A DNA stretch of 64,000 bases from Erythroxylum novogranatense (Eukaryota; Streptophyta; Magnoliopsida; Malpighiales; Erythroxylaceae), in assembly GCA_029891385.1 (NCBI GenBank), contig CM057228.1, forward strand, positions 135,497,475-135,561,474, in the 5' to 3' direction. This document shows positions 11,101 to 22,882 of this stretch, one piece after another. A program made the translations under genes and the position numbers. The notes below the pieces were generated by a model. That model made no database searches and was not told the DNA's origin. It worked only from the letters and a program-made list of their open reading frames with translations. How positions within the stretch are numbered: position 1 is the first letter of the stretch; each line of letters starts with the position of its first letter.

Positions 11101-13761
11101 CCCAGCTACTCCATCTTGCTTCACTCTCAGGAATACTTAAATGTAAACTTCTTTATTAGCTTGTTAAGTAGTTGCATATGATTCGCAACTAACGTAAGAA
11201 TGTTAATTTCCAGGTGTTTGCAGATACTTCAGACACTGTGCTAGCACATTGCCCTTTCTTCAATTTCCAATTTGTGCAATCCAAGTGGGTACATGGGTTC
11301 CGAAGATTGGAGACATCAATAGGCGCCCTTTGGCTATGTTGAGACCAAGTGCTCCTCTTATTTCAGCTTTAAATCTGTTAATTCAAGGTATGCTTCTCGT
11401 GGCTTCGAGGCTGAAACTGTTGTTAATTTGTCAGGAAAATGCTCTCTGGCAGTTTTGAACATCAATGGTTACATGGCGCACAGATTATTCTTCCCACTTA
11501 TATATTATTCAAATATTTCTAGTCTGAGTAAATCATTTTCGGAGAATTGAGCAAAAGAGGATGTAATAAATATCTCGAGCAAGAGTTCTTGATTAATGTG
11601 CTCCTTTACAATAAGCCTCCTGTTATTCCATTTTTTAAACTCCACAAGTCTCTGCATTATTCTCCTCGTCTCATTAATGGTGTACATTTCAGTTGCAACT
11701 TTGTCCAGCAAAAATTTCATAGGCAACAATTTCTTGCTACATCTATTTCCTTTTGCCATTTAGTACCTGTCCTATCATTTTCCTTGTCCATCTGTTTCTG
11801 GTTGGGACTGGGGGTGTCCTTGGAGTTAGGAAGGAAATAAGTCGATTGCCGTGATCTTTTAGGACTTGAGTAATGAGGTTTAAGTGTTCTGGTAGAGTTA
11901 CATTGGGAAATAGTGCTGCAAACTGATATATGAATTTACTTTTTTGAAATGAAACATTAAATAAGTTGATGCCTGGAATGGTCTTGGATTACTGAAGTGG
12001 CCAAACGACGCCTTTCGGTTACAAGGAAGCCTTTTCTATGTTTCTGTATTTTCTTTGTTAACTCATCAGCCATAGCATCACAGGCAGGACATATCATTAC
12101 ATTTGAGGTCAGTTGGCTGGGCCATAAGATTGGGAATGACTCCACTTTATATATGTTGTGAGAAAGGTTTTCAATTTTAATAAACTTTGCCAGTTAAACT
12201 GATTTTTACTTTGGGGCTCAAGTTTGATAGAGAGACTATGCACTTCATTTTATATGGTGTTGACCACACCGTAAGATGTCACAGCCTTTTGATCAAATGG
12301 TTCATTGCCCTCTTTCTGCAGCTCAAGTAAGTTCCATTCCTATTGTTGACGATAATGACGCATTGCTAGATATATATTGTCGGAGGTTAGTTGTTTTTCA
12401 TCATGATATGTAATCAGGTTGAAAATGGCTTTTCTTCTTGTAATTTAAGGATTTTTTTTTGGCAGTGATATAACGGCTCTTGCTAAAGACAAAGTTTATA
12501 CACATATAAATCTCAATGAAATGACTGTTCATCAGGTAGCTTGCTTCCATCCCTACATTTTTTTGTATTGCATAGAGAACTGCTAAATACTCATTAATTC
12601 GACGTTCTAAAGTTTTCTAAAGTTAACAATGAGATGGTCAGAAGGCAACTTTCAACTTTTGAGCCTGTTTAGTCCTAGAGGAAAATCTGGAGGCAAGGTC
12701 ATCCTTTATCATTTTAGCATGAAGTGGCTGCTGACAAGACTTTATCTGAATATTTTGTGAGCTAAGTAATAGTACCTTGACTCATTGGGATCGTTTGGGG
12801 TGAGAACTGGAGTGATTCTGTATTGGAGTTTAAAATTTTTATCTTCTTGGTTGGCTTGAGGAAGGGGCTGGGATTGGGGGGTGATAGTCTACTGATTTTG
12901 ATCGAGCACTTTTCAATTCTTTGTCTAAGTATTGCAAGTATCATTGTGTTGAATTTACTGATCTCGGGAAGGGGTCCCTTCTGTTGATGCATATCAATCA
13001 TTTGGCTAGGCATTGCGATTGGGGCAAAACTCCTTTCCATCCCATGACCTGAAAAGGCAAAGATGTCAGATGTGTTTGAGGTCTGATGCATTACATGAAG
13101 TAATGGAGCGATTGGCTGAACCAGGTAACTATTAAAGTTCTTTCATGCACATCGCAAGAACTAGTATATCGTTGCATTTATAAGAATGATTCTCCAGTTA
13201 TGATTTGTGTGCACAATACCTGATTTAGTCCAATAAATTTGTCTGGTCTAATGCAATAATCACAAGAATCATTATAACTATTAAAGTTCTTTCATGCACA
13301 TCGCAAGAACTAGTATATCGTTGCATTTATAAGAATGATTCTCCAGTTATGATTTGTGTGCACAATACCTGATTTAGGTTGACTAGGAGGATAATGATTC
13401 TTGTGATTATTGCATTAGACCAGACAAATTTATTGGACTAAATTTTTGTCTCTCTAAAGTGTCGGATAAAATCAGCCCATCATTGTTCTTTTGCCGGCAG
13501 TTAAACCCATCAAAGCACAAGTTGGTGGACTTTGTTTCCAAACCATAGGGTAGTTGCCTTGGCTTGTTGCCCTGGCCCCTTCGTCTGTAGGCTGAGATTC
13601 ATAACTTTCCTGAATTTTCTTGGTATGCATCATATCAGAGACGGATTCTATAACTCATATTGCTTTCAGGTGTTAGACGGCTTATCATCGTGGAGGCTGG
13701 CAGTAGACGTGTTGAAGGCATTATTACGCTTAGTGACATGTTGAAATTTCTTCTTGGTTAA
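8131..13761 (+). CDS. SNF4: SNF4/KINbetagamma, SnRK1 regulatory subunit, copy A
   Basis: Regulatory gamma-type subunit of the SnRK1 energy-sensing kinase in the plant-specific fused form: an N-terminal CBM48 carbohydrate-binding domain followed by four CBS motifs. Thirteen exons: 8131-8240, 8404-8491, 8978-9145, 9529-9663, 9777-9836, 10386-10475, 10703-10837, 10998-11142, 11214-11387, 12322-12385, 12466-12535, 13010-13124, 13670-13761. They sum to 1446 nt with consistent phases (481 aa; the Arabidopsis protein is close to this size). The CBM48 domain spans about residues 19-100, with FNRW and [13 protein letters not shown] supplying the aromatic ligand contacts. CBS units lie at roughly 130-215, 225-310, 320-400 and 410-480; [10 protein letters not shown] and [19 protein letters not shown] are recognisable. 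No internal stops. It is the upstream member of a tandem pair; every splice site falls at the same position as in copy B. Confidence 0.96.
13127..13437. repeat. Perfect direct plus inverted repeat in intron 12 of SNF4 copy A
   Basis: A 102-bp unit at 13127-13228 is repeated without change at 13276-13377. A 47-bp unit between them (13229-13275) recurs perfectly as its reverse complement at 13391-13437. The arrangement is A, B, A, inverted B. The inversion extends a further six bases into the end of A. It lies wholly within the last intron, so coding is unaffected. Copy B has nothing comparable at this position. Confidence 0.95.
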
Positions 13762-15370
13762 TCAAAAACAATCACACAATTCTTAACTAGAAAAAGGATC
13801 GCCTCGGTTGGTGCCAAACTCCCCTTTGTATTCAGTTGCCTTACCACTGCCCTGTTGTGTCATAGTGATCTGATTGCCCATTTCTTCTTTCCATATGGTC
13901 AGTTTGAGCCTGTGTTATGACCATTGCATTGGCTTTTCTGACTTCATTGCTTGTTTTAGAAATGTTGGGCTAAAACAGAGAGAGCCTTGCAATTTTTAGA
14001 GTTTTAAGTTTTTCTCACAAATTCCTGCATGTGCTCTTATCTGCATCGTCATGAAATATGTTGAACAAACTCCTGAATGCGGGGAACATGAGACCTGCAA
14101 CAGTTCTATGCTCTCCTATAATGTAAGAAAAGTTATGATGATTAGTTCTCTCCTGTACCTCCATGAACCAATGACTGGTATGTTGGAAATGCAATGTGGT
14201 TGAAAAGGTACAATTGGCAATTCCACGTTTGTGCTTTTGGACAAAGCCAGCTTCTGTAAGATCAATGGCATTACTGTATGCAACAAGCAAACCAATGTTA
14301 TTGTTGTACTATAGAGTTGACTTTACTATTAACTTCATTTCTTACAATTAGGGTTCACAAAATCAGCACGGTCAAACCCCAAAACGACTGTATATCTGAT
14401 CGGTTGAGTGCCCTGCTTAGCTTGAATTAGAGAGGGTGACCACATAAAAGAGTCAAATCAATAATTTTGTTTGATGGTTACATTATGCTAATTCTTAATT
14501 ATATATTTTATTCAATAAATAAAATTATTATAAATAAATAATTTGTGGCAATAAATATGGAAATTCTCTATGACTTAACAATTTAACAAAAGAACTTTGA
14601 TTTAATTAATAAAAGAACTCTAAATCTCTGAAATTATCATAAATTTCTTTGTAATTTTAAAATTTTAGAAAGGTCTTTCTTAAGTTTCTATTAAAAAGTG
14701 AAATAATTTGTAACATGAACAATATATTAAACTAATAAATTGTTGTTTAACTCAACTTTTAAATTAATTTGAAACAATTAAATTAATTAATAATTTATTA
14801 TAATTATCTGAAATTATTAATTTAAATCATATTTAATCGATCCAAATAGAGTTTAAGAATCGTATTAGGCCACTGTATCACTAATATTTGATTATTTCAC
14901 ATGTATTATTTATATCATGTGTATTTTCTAATTATATTTAAATAAAATCTTTAAAAATTGTTTTTGAAAATTTTTAAAACTATAATTTTAAAATTAAAAG
15001 ATTTTTAAATTAATAAAATAAACTAATAGATAATTTGGTAGAAAATGCTAAAATTTTCTAAATATATATTAATTTTAATAATTTAAGTGTTCATGGTCAT
15101 AAGGTTGAAAGTTTTACACAAATGGATTTTAAGACTCATTTGAGTCACAAATCAAAATTATAATTTTACTAAAAATATTATTTAATAGTCTCATGAAAGG
15201 TAATAGGAAAATTAAAATGTTTTGTAGCGTTGATTTTTTAACACCAACAAATAACGTCCCTGTCAAAAGTTCCTGTCCTTTCCTTGTAGAGAGAGAAGAG
15301 AACTAAAGGAAAAAAGAAGAAAAAGAAAGAATTTTTTTATAGGTTTTTTCAACTAGAAAAAATAATTTTT
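13762..15370. other. 3' flank of SNF4 copy A and spacer between the tandem copies
   Basis: About 13762-14310 is the 3' untranslated and flanking region. It shares recognisable blocks with the 3' side of copy B (around 21640-22160), for example the segments near GTCAATGGC and the ...AACAAGC end, showing that the duplicated unit extends past the stop codon. From 14310 to about 15240 is AT-rich spacer without genes. Confidence 0.6.
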
Positions 15371-15796
15371 TTTTAGATTCGATCGTATCGCCTCTCTCTC
15401 TGTCGATCTTAACCCCTCGCTATTTGTTTATTCAATTTTGTTGTTCTATTTTACAACCCTAATTATTTTGTAGTTTGATCATTAGTTTAGCTTTTTGATT
15501 TCTCTCCGTCTAGGGTTTTGAATGATATTCTGCTTTTTTCCCCAATTTCGTCACAGCCCATTTCGTAAATGATTTGGGAAAATCAATATCAATTGTAAAG
15601 GTTCAATCTTTGACAGCTCTTTTCTGCTCTGGGTTTTATTTCTACTTGTAATGCATGTTAGGTGTGTGTAATTTTAGGGTGGTAGCTAATTTAGGAAATT
15701 GAAGGTCAGAAATTGGAAAAAGTTGGTTGCTTGGGAGGTAATTCTTTTGAGGGTTTGAGTGGCGGAGAAAGTGGGGTGTTGTAGTTTGGTTAGGGC

Positions 15797-18700
15797 ATGG
15801 ATTCGACGATAGACGGTGGTGGTGGTGGTGGAGGAGCTGCCGGCACGGTGTTAATGCGGTTTGTTTGGCCTCACGGTGGACGAAGTGTGTTTCTTAGTGG
15901 TTCTTTCAACAGGTTTTTTGGCTTTCTTGTTGGGTCTGTATACAAATTTAATCATTTGTTTGATTGATGATTGATGGGCTGTTTCTTTCTTTTTTCTCAT
16001 TTATGTGTTGTGAAGATGGTCTGAGCTTGTCCCTATGTCTCCAGTTGAAGGTTGTCCCAGAGTATTTCAGGCCATTCGATGGATAACTCCTGGTTATCAC
16101 CAGGTACGTTGGATTCACTGAGATTATGCTGTTTTCAGTAATCATCCGCAAAACTTGATAAGTTATAAACCTTACATTTATGAATTGCCAAATAGTATTT
16201 CTCCATTAGAAATAGTTCCTTGGCCCCAAATCCGTAACACATCTCACCATTGTGTTGAAAAGAAAAAGAATAGAATTGATATGTACAAATGACTTGGAAC
16301 ATAAATCAGGGAGAATAATTTGATTTCTCCTTTAACTGTCTTAGATATATGGACTAATGCTAAGATTTTCTGCTGAGGTGTTAGTAACATTTAGCTAGAT
16401 AAACAAATTTAGCTCATTTTATCCAACTGATATCAATTCCCTCATATTTGACCTTGTTGGTGGAATTTGTCAAGCAGTACAAATTTCTGGTAGATGGAGA
16501 ATGGCGGTATGATGAACACCAGCTTTGTGCACCCAGCGAATATGGTGTAGTTAACACTGTCAATTTTAGTATGGAAGCCAATTACAATCCAATGGGAAAT
16601 CCTGAAATGCCTATGGAATTGGACAATGAGGCCGTCAGACGTATGGTGAGATCCATTTTCACCTTGGTATTTGTCATCACCATTACTGGAACTGATTCTG
16701 TTCCTATACATTTAGATTTCAACACCGGATTTCCTATTTGGAAAATTAGCATTTTCCCGGCAATCTAAGTCAAACAGACATTTAGGCTGTTGATTTCCCT
16801 ATTTGTAGAAAACTGCATCTTCTATGTAGACTCGAACTTCAAAAAATAGACTAGGTTATTGGTTTTATTTTGACAATACATCTACTTTGTTTTAACTCGA
16901 TTTAAATTGCATTTCACATGTTTAATTCACGTTTGCTCCTTCCATTCTATCATACTCTCCTACTTAAGAATATCTGCATTTTCTGAGTGATATAACTCAG
17001 AGAAGTAATTTAGGCTGTTGATTACCCTATTTGTAGAAAATTCTGCATCTGCTATGTACATGCAAACTTCTAAAATGCTTTAGGTTATTGATTTACTTTG
17101 ATAGTACTTCGACCTTGTTCTTGGTTTTAAACTGCAATCTCACATGTTTGATTGAAGTTTGCTCCTTTTGTTTTATCTTCCTAATGGTACTCTGTTGTGA
17201 TTTATGCAGCAGGCCTCTGCATCAGATGGTGCATTTACTGGGGTGATACCAACCGTACCAGAATCTGATTTACAGGTGTCACGTCATCAAATTTCTATGT
17301 TTCTGTCTACACATACTGCTTATGAGTTACTTCCAAAGTCAGGCAAGGTTTGAATCTTTTACACTTGCCTTCATCATGATATTCATTTATTTTTAGCTAC
17401 GCCTCAAGTTACTTGCTTATTTTACTAATTTAGTATATTTAGCTTACAGGTAGTAGCTTTGGATGTTGATACACCAGTAAAGCAAGCGTTTCATATTTTG
17501 CATGAGCAGGTCTGTTTTTTAACTAAATTTTTCTTCTTATTGGAATGTGATTTTTTTTACATTTCTCATTTTATGTTCAGAATTTTTTTGTTGATAGTTG
17601 GTTACAGTATTTTGGTAAAAACTCCTGCCTGAAAATAGGGAAGTGGTTTTGTGTTTTTTTTACTGGATATTGGTATCCTAATTTGTTTGTTAAGAGTAAA
17701 CCATGATCAGAGAGTGACTTCTTACTAAATTTATTTACTTGATATCTTTCGATTGTGAATTCGGTTTTAAAATATATATATCTTTATATATATAAGCATG
17801 AATTTTTTTTGGAAGTTTTATTGACAGATGCAGCTTAGTGCTAGTTTGTATTAACAGCTGTGCATCACGCTTCTTGGGGCCATTTTGGCTTGCATGGTCC
17901 CACCAAATTGTTCCTCTTTATGCTCCTTATATTGGTGACTGATTATTACATGCTCCAGATTGGGCTCTGAAACTTGAGCTCTTTTACTTAAATGTCCATT
18001 TAGCTTTGCATACCAATTGTATTTCCTTTGTCAGTGATGTTATGCATGCAAAGCTTTTACTGGTAGGGAACTTGGATATATCTCTCCTTAGTTGAGCTAC
18101 TATTTCAGGGAATCCCTATGGCTCCACTTTGGGATGCCACCAAGGGCCAGTTTGTGGGAATGCTTACGGCATTGGATTTCATATTAATTTTGAGAGAGGT
18201 AAGTTTTTATATCTCTTTAACTAGTGAGCCAGATGCAATTTACTTTCAACTTCTATTTCTGACTTTTAGAAGCACTCATGATTGATGGGATTGTGCTGAT
18301 GTATTTTATTTTGAACTTACCAGCTTGGAAATCATGGGTCAAATTTGACAGAAGAAGAACTCGACACCCACACTATATCTGCTTGGAAGGAGGGAAAAGC
18401 ATATCTGAATAGACAAATTGATGGAAATAGTAGTGCATTTTCTAGACCTCTCATTCATGTGAGTAATTAACTTGTTTGATATGTAGAATGCAACGAATCC
18501 TTTCTAATTTCCAGAAAACTTGACTTCATGAATTTTATAAATCAGTATTTTAATACCTATCTAATATAAGTTCACAGTATAAAGAGTGTGATGTGTGCTT
18601 GCAATTTTCTACTGATCTATGTACTTTTTGATTGTGCAGGCTGGGCCGTTTGACAAGTTAAAAGAGGTTGCTTTGAGAATATTGCAAAACGGGGTGGCCA

Positions 18701-21621
18701 CAATTCCCATAATATATTCATCTTTTGAAGATGGTTCATTTCCCCAGCTACTCCATCTTGCTTCTCTTTCTGGAATACTAAAATGTAAGCTTCTTGGCTT
18801 GCTTGCTAAGTAGTTGCATTTGGTATATCCACTAATGAATGTATGTTAATTTTCAGGTATTTGCAGGTACTTCAAACATTGTACTGGAACCTTACCTATA
18901 CTTCAATTGCCAATTTGTGCAATTTCAGTGGGCACATGGGTTCCAAAGATTGGAGAGTCCAATAGACGTCCTTTAACTGTGTTGAGACCAAGTGCTTCTC
19001 TTAGTTCAGCCTTGAGCCTATTAATTCAAGGTATGCTTTCTCGTGGATTCCAGGCAGATTAGTAAATTCATTCCGAAGGGACGTGTGGATTGAATATTCT
19101 TAGACTGAATTACTTTGAGCTGCAAGAATTTGCAATATTAAATACTGTTTACAGATTTCTAGTATAAGTACCATATTTTTTGGTATTGGCACAAAAATTA
19201 ATAAGAGCTGATACAAACAAAATTGATAGATTAGTTTGGTTCATTTGTAATTGCTCCTGTAGCAGCATTTCTGAAATGACACAAGAACAGTAGTATGTGG
19301 ATACTTTCCTGTCTTTGCATTTGTGCAAGAATGGGTATACAGGCAATAATTAGTTGCTTCAGGTCTTTCCTCGTTAATTGGCTAGTTATTAGCTGTGATG
19401 CTGGTTCTTTTCCTTTCCTTTTTTCTTTCTTTCTGTTGGGATTGAGGTGTCATCATCATTAGGGAGGAAGCAAGTCCATAGCTATGACTTTTCTGTGACC
19501 TTTTATGACTTCATCAAGGAGATTAATGGTTCTGATAGAGAACATAGAGGAAGTGTTCCAGAAAAAAAAAAAAGAAAGGTGTAGTAATATGGGGAAAAGG
19601 GTGTAAAAGGAACCCACTGAATGGATGTGCTGGGATTTATATCAGAAAGACCTAAAAATATATTTCCTCTAGTTGCAGGCACAGTTATTGAATTAGCATA
19701 ACTAGTCGAAAGCTGATTCGTTTTTGTTGTCCATTGGCTGAGCTATGCTGTTGAGATTGATTCCTCACAGATCTTATTTACATTGCGGCTAAGGCTTTAA
19801 ATTCTAAGAAACTTTACTTACGAAAGCTATGGTTGCTTGATGAATATGATGGATGATAGATGAGACTTGATTCATCACTTCATTTGGTCTTGATCTCAAA
19901 GTAAGATGTCTCAACCATCAGTTAATGTGGTTTAATCCCCTCTGTCTTTGCAGCTCAAGTAAGTTGCATCCCAATTGTTGATGATAATGATTCATTGCTA
20001 GATATATATTGTCGTAGGTAAGTTATCGTGCTTAATATGATTTCTCCAGTCAGTAGTGAGTTCAGCAACTCCTTGTGTTTTGACCTTTGGTTTGTTTGAG
20101 CAGCGATATAACAGCACTTGCTAAGGACAGAGTTTATACGCATATAAATCTCAATGACATGACTGTTCATCAGGTAGTTTTTCCTTTTTTTTTTGAATAT
20201 TTCCTTGCAGTGCTTGCTTGGCAACAAACTACTTGTTTATTTGCATTTTAAAGTGAAGAAGAGAGACAACAAGTAATTTCCAAATGCAGACCTGCTTAGT
20301 CCTAGGAGTGAGATTTGGGAAGCATTAGATATAAAGTATATTGGATAAGCTATAAACAGGATATGAATTGAAGTTTTTATCTGGTTAAAAGGTGATCCTG
20401 GAATAGGCATCTCTTCTCAACTACTGACGAGTTCTTAAGTGCAACATTCTTGAGATATTACATATGCTAAGAAATTGCCCCACATCTCCTTTTCTCTTTT
20501 GATTGATGGTATCAAACAATAAACTTTCAGAGCCTTGGACATTTGAGAAACCTCACTCGCAATCTGTTTACCAATTAGCATATTGGTACTTGATATAAAA
20601 TGCTTGGTTGTGGGCATCAAGCGGTTAATCTTGTAGTCCTTTGTTAATTTCTGTAGGGTTGGCTGTTTATTAAGTTGGTGGAAAGATGATGTTTGGCTTC
20701 TATTAATACTGTTTTGGCCATTTAATAAGTGATTATTGCTGTGAAGGTATAGTATATCTAGAAAAGAGATACACTTTTGATTGTAGTGGCAGTCAAAAGT
20801 TGGGACAGAATGGTTCAGCCCTGGGTTTAACTTTTCTTTTCCTTCTATCGGGGTACGGGTGGGTGTTAGTTGAATTTGATCTGTATGAAAGCGATGATGA
20901 TAATAAAAAAAGTATGGCACTTTGTCAACTTTATTTTATGTTGATTATTTACAGTCTATATGATAGTAATTACTGGAAAACCTCTGGTATTGGTTCTAGT
21001 GTTCTGGTTATTTGCTCATCTATGTTGATATTTGTATTATTCCTTTGATTAGGCGTTGCACTTGGGACAAAACTCCTTTTCATCATATGAGCTGAGAAGT
21101 CAAAGGTGTCAAATGTGTTTGCGCTCTGATACGTTGCATAAAGTGATGGAGCGATTGGCAGACCCAGGTAAAATTATATTCTCGTTTTAGTGTGCATCCC
21201 GAGATGGTATGTGTGAATTTCCTTTTGTCTTTTGATTTTGTCATTGAACATTTGTTCTGTTCTTCTACTTTTAACACTATGAATTGCAGTTTCTGTGTCT
21301 GTAGAATTTGGTTGGAATCACGCCGCCATATTATTAAGTTGTTAAGTTTTGATTTTGTGTTGAACTATTTATATCAAAACATTCCATGTTCAAGGTACAA
21401 GTAGTTGGACTTCATCTCCAGCAGTAGATCTGCTTGGATCATTCGTCTTTGTAGCATGGATTTTGCGACTTTGCTGAATTTGTATTATCTTTTGTGAAAA
21501 TAAAGTCTATGTAACCCTATTGGTTTCAGGTGTTAGACGGCTTATCGTTGTCGAGGCAGGCAGCAGACGAGTTGAAGGCATTATTACACTTGGTGACATT
21601 TTCAAGTTCCTGCTTGGTTAG
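15797..21621 (+). CDS. SNF4: SNF4/KINbetagamma, SnRK1 regulatory subunit, copy B
   Basis: Second, tandem copy of the CBM48-CBS regulatory subunit of SnRK1. Exons: 15797-15912, 16016-16103, 16478-16645, 17213-17347, 17450-17509, 18109-18198, 18324-18458, 18640-18784, 18857-19030, 19954-20017, 20104-20173, 21053-21167, 21530-21621; total 1452 nt, 483 aa. Twelve of the thirteen exons have exactly the same length as in copy A; exon 1 is six bases longer because of a GGT run encoding a seven-glycine stretch after MDSTID. The carbohydrate-binding domain keeps the usual GEWRYDE (copy A has GNWRYDE). Exon 4 is preceded by a tandem CAGCAG acceptor, so a one-residue (Gln) splice variant is possible. 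No stops or shifts. Introns have diverged well beyond the exons, so the duplication is not recent, and selection has kept both proteins. Confidence 0.96.
16781..17180. repeat. Tandem duplication inside intron 3 of SNF4 copy B
   Basis: A segment beginning TAGGCTGTTGATT at about 16783 and running to the TGTTTAATTCACGTTTGCTCC region near 16940 recurs from about 17010 (TAGGCTGTTGATTACCC) to about 17167, with moderate divergence and a period near 228 bp. Intron 3 of copy A also holds a duplicated block (CTAGGCTACTTGCCCCC near 9281 and CTAGGCCACTTTTCCCC near 9380). Confidence 0.75.
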
Positions 21622-22882
21622 TCAAAAGCAAGCATTAACTAGAAATGGATTACACAGTAGTGTTGGACTCCCTGCCCATTCTACTGCAGCACCTCTTGTC
21701 CTGTTGTTCCATACCGATCCCATTGCTCTCCTTGGTTGCTTGATCTGTGCCACTATGCGACCAATGGGTTTGCCTGACTCCGTTGCCTCTTTTTAGAAAT
21801 CTTAGGCTGAAAGAGAGAGTCCTGCAGTTTGAGAGTTGATTTTTGCACAGTTCCCACATTTGTTCTTCTCCTCCTTGTCGTTGTCGTGAACTGTTTTGAG
21901 TTGCTGATGTAGATTTCATGTATGTGAGGAGCACGGGACTCGTAATAGTTCTGTGCTGCTATCATGGTGAAAAGACATAGGGAGGAGGAAATATTTAATG
22001 ATTATTCTCTCATCTGTACTTTGATTAACCAATGATTTGTAAGATTAAAATCTGATGTGGTTAAAAAGTGCAACTGGCAATTACATTTTCATACTTCTGG
22101 GAAGATCAGCTTCTGTAAGGTCAATGGCTTTTCTGTCTGTAACAAGCTCTAGAAGGAGGTCTGGTTGAACTGCTATTTATGTGGTTGATACTTTTCTTTT
22201 GAGTCTGTCATGAAATGACCAAACCAGCAAAAGGTCACTCTTTAGAATGTAACCTGTGTTAATTGGCCTGAAGTGATAGGACATCTGATCTGAAACTGAG
22301 TCCATGATGAATGTAGTGCAGCTTGAATCCGCTTTCTTTGTTGCATGGATGTAGACGAAGTTGGACTTTGTATGCTTGCCTATAAAGTTGACAATTGCAG
22401 GGACTTCAATAATCTCTCTTTTCACACCATATTCAAGTCAGTGGGAATTTATTTTTTTTAATACTTCCATTTGATTTTTAAATATATATTTTTAGATTTA
22501 AAATAAAATGAAAATAAAGAATATGCAATATAAACGTGTACTAATTGAAATATTATTAATATGATAATTTAAATTCTCTTAAATATAATGTAAATATTAA
22601 CTTAATTTAAATTTAATTAATTTTACATAAATTTAAGAATAGAATTTAATCATTAAGTAATATTTAATCGATATTATATATTATATATTTATTAATTAAA
22701 ATGAAAAATTTTAATTAAAAATTATTTAAAATATATATCAAATTTGAAGAGACCCTTGAATGTTTAACAAGCCCAAGTCAGCTGCTCAAAGAAACAATCT
22801 TTTTATATACTAAAAGAGGGAAAAGGACCCTAAAGGCAAACCCAAGTCAAAAACGGCAAGTAGAGGTTGGAGAGACAGGGAC
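21622..22882. other. 3' flank of SNF4 copy B and spacer
   Basis: 21622 to about 22160 is the 3' flank homologous to that of copy A. 22440-22740 is very AT-rich. No gene-like reading frame. The last ~100 bases form the probable promoter-proximal region and leader of the small gene starting at 22883. Confidence 0.55.

Noticed and set aside
12762..13091. 109-codon minus-strand frame
   Set aside because: It overlaps intron 11 and exon 12 of SNF4 copy A in antisense, with no domain.
20435..20920. 161-codon frame on the minus strand
   Set aside because: It lies entirely within intron 11 of SNF4 copy B, has no recognisable domain, and its composition is that of chance AT-rich coding.
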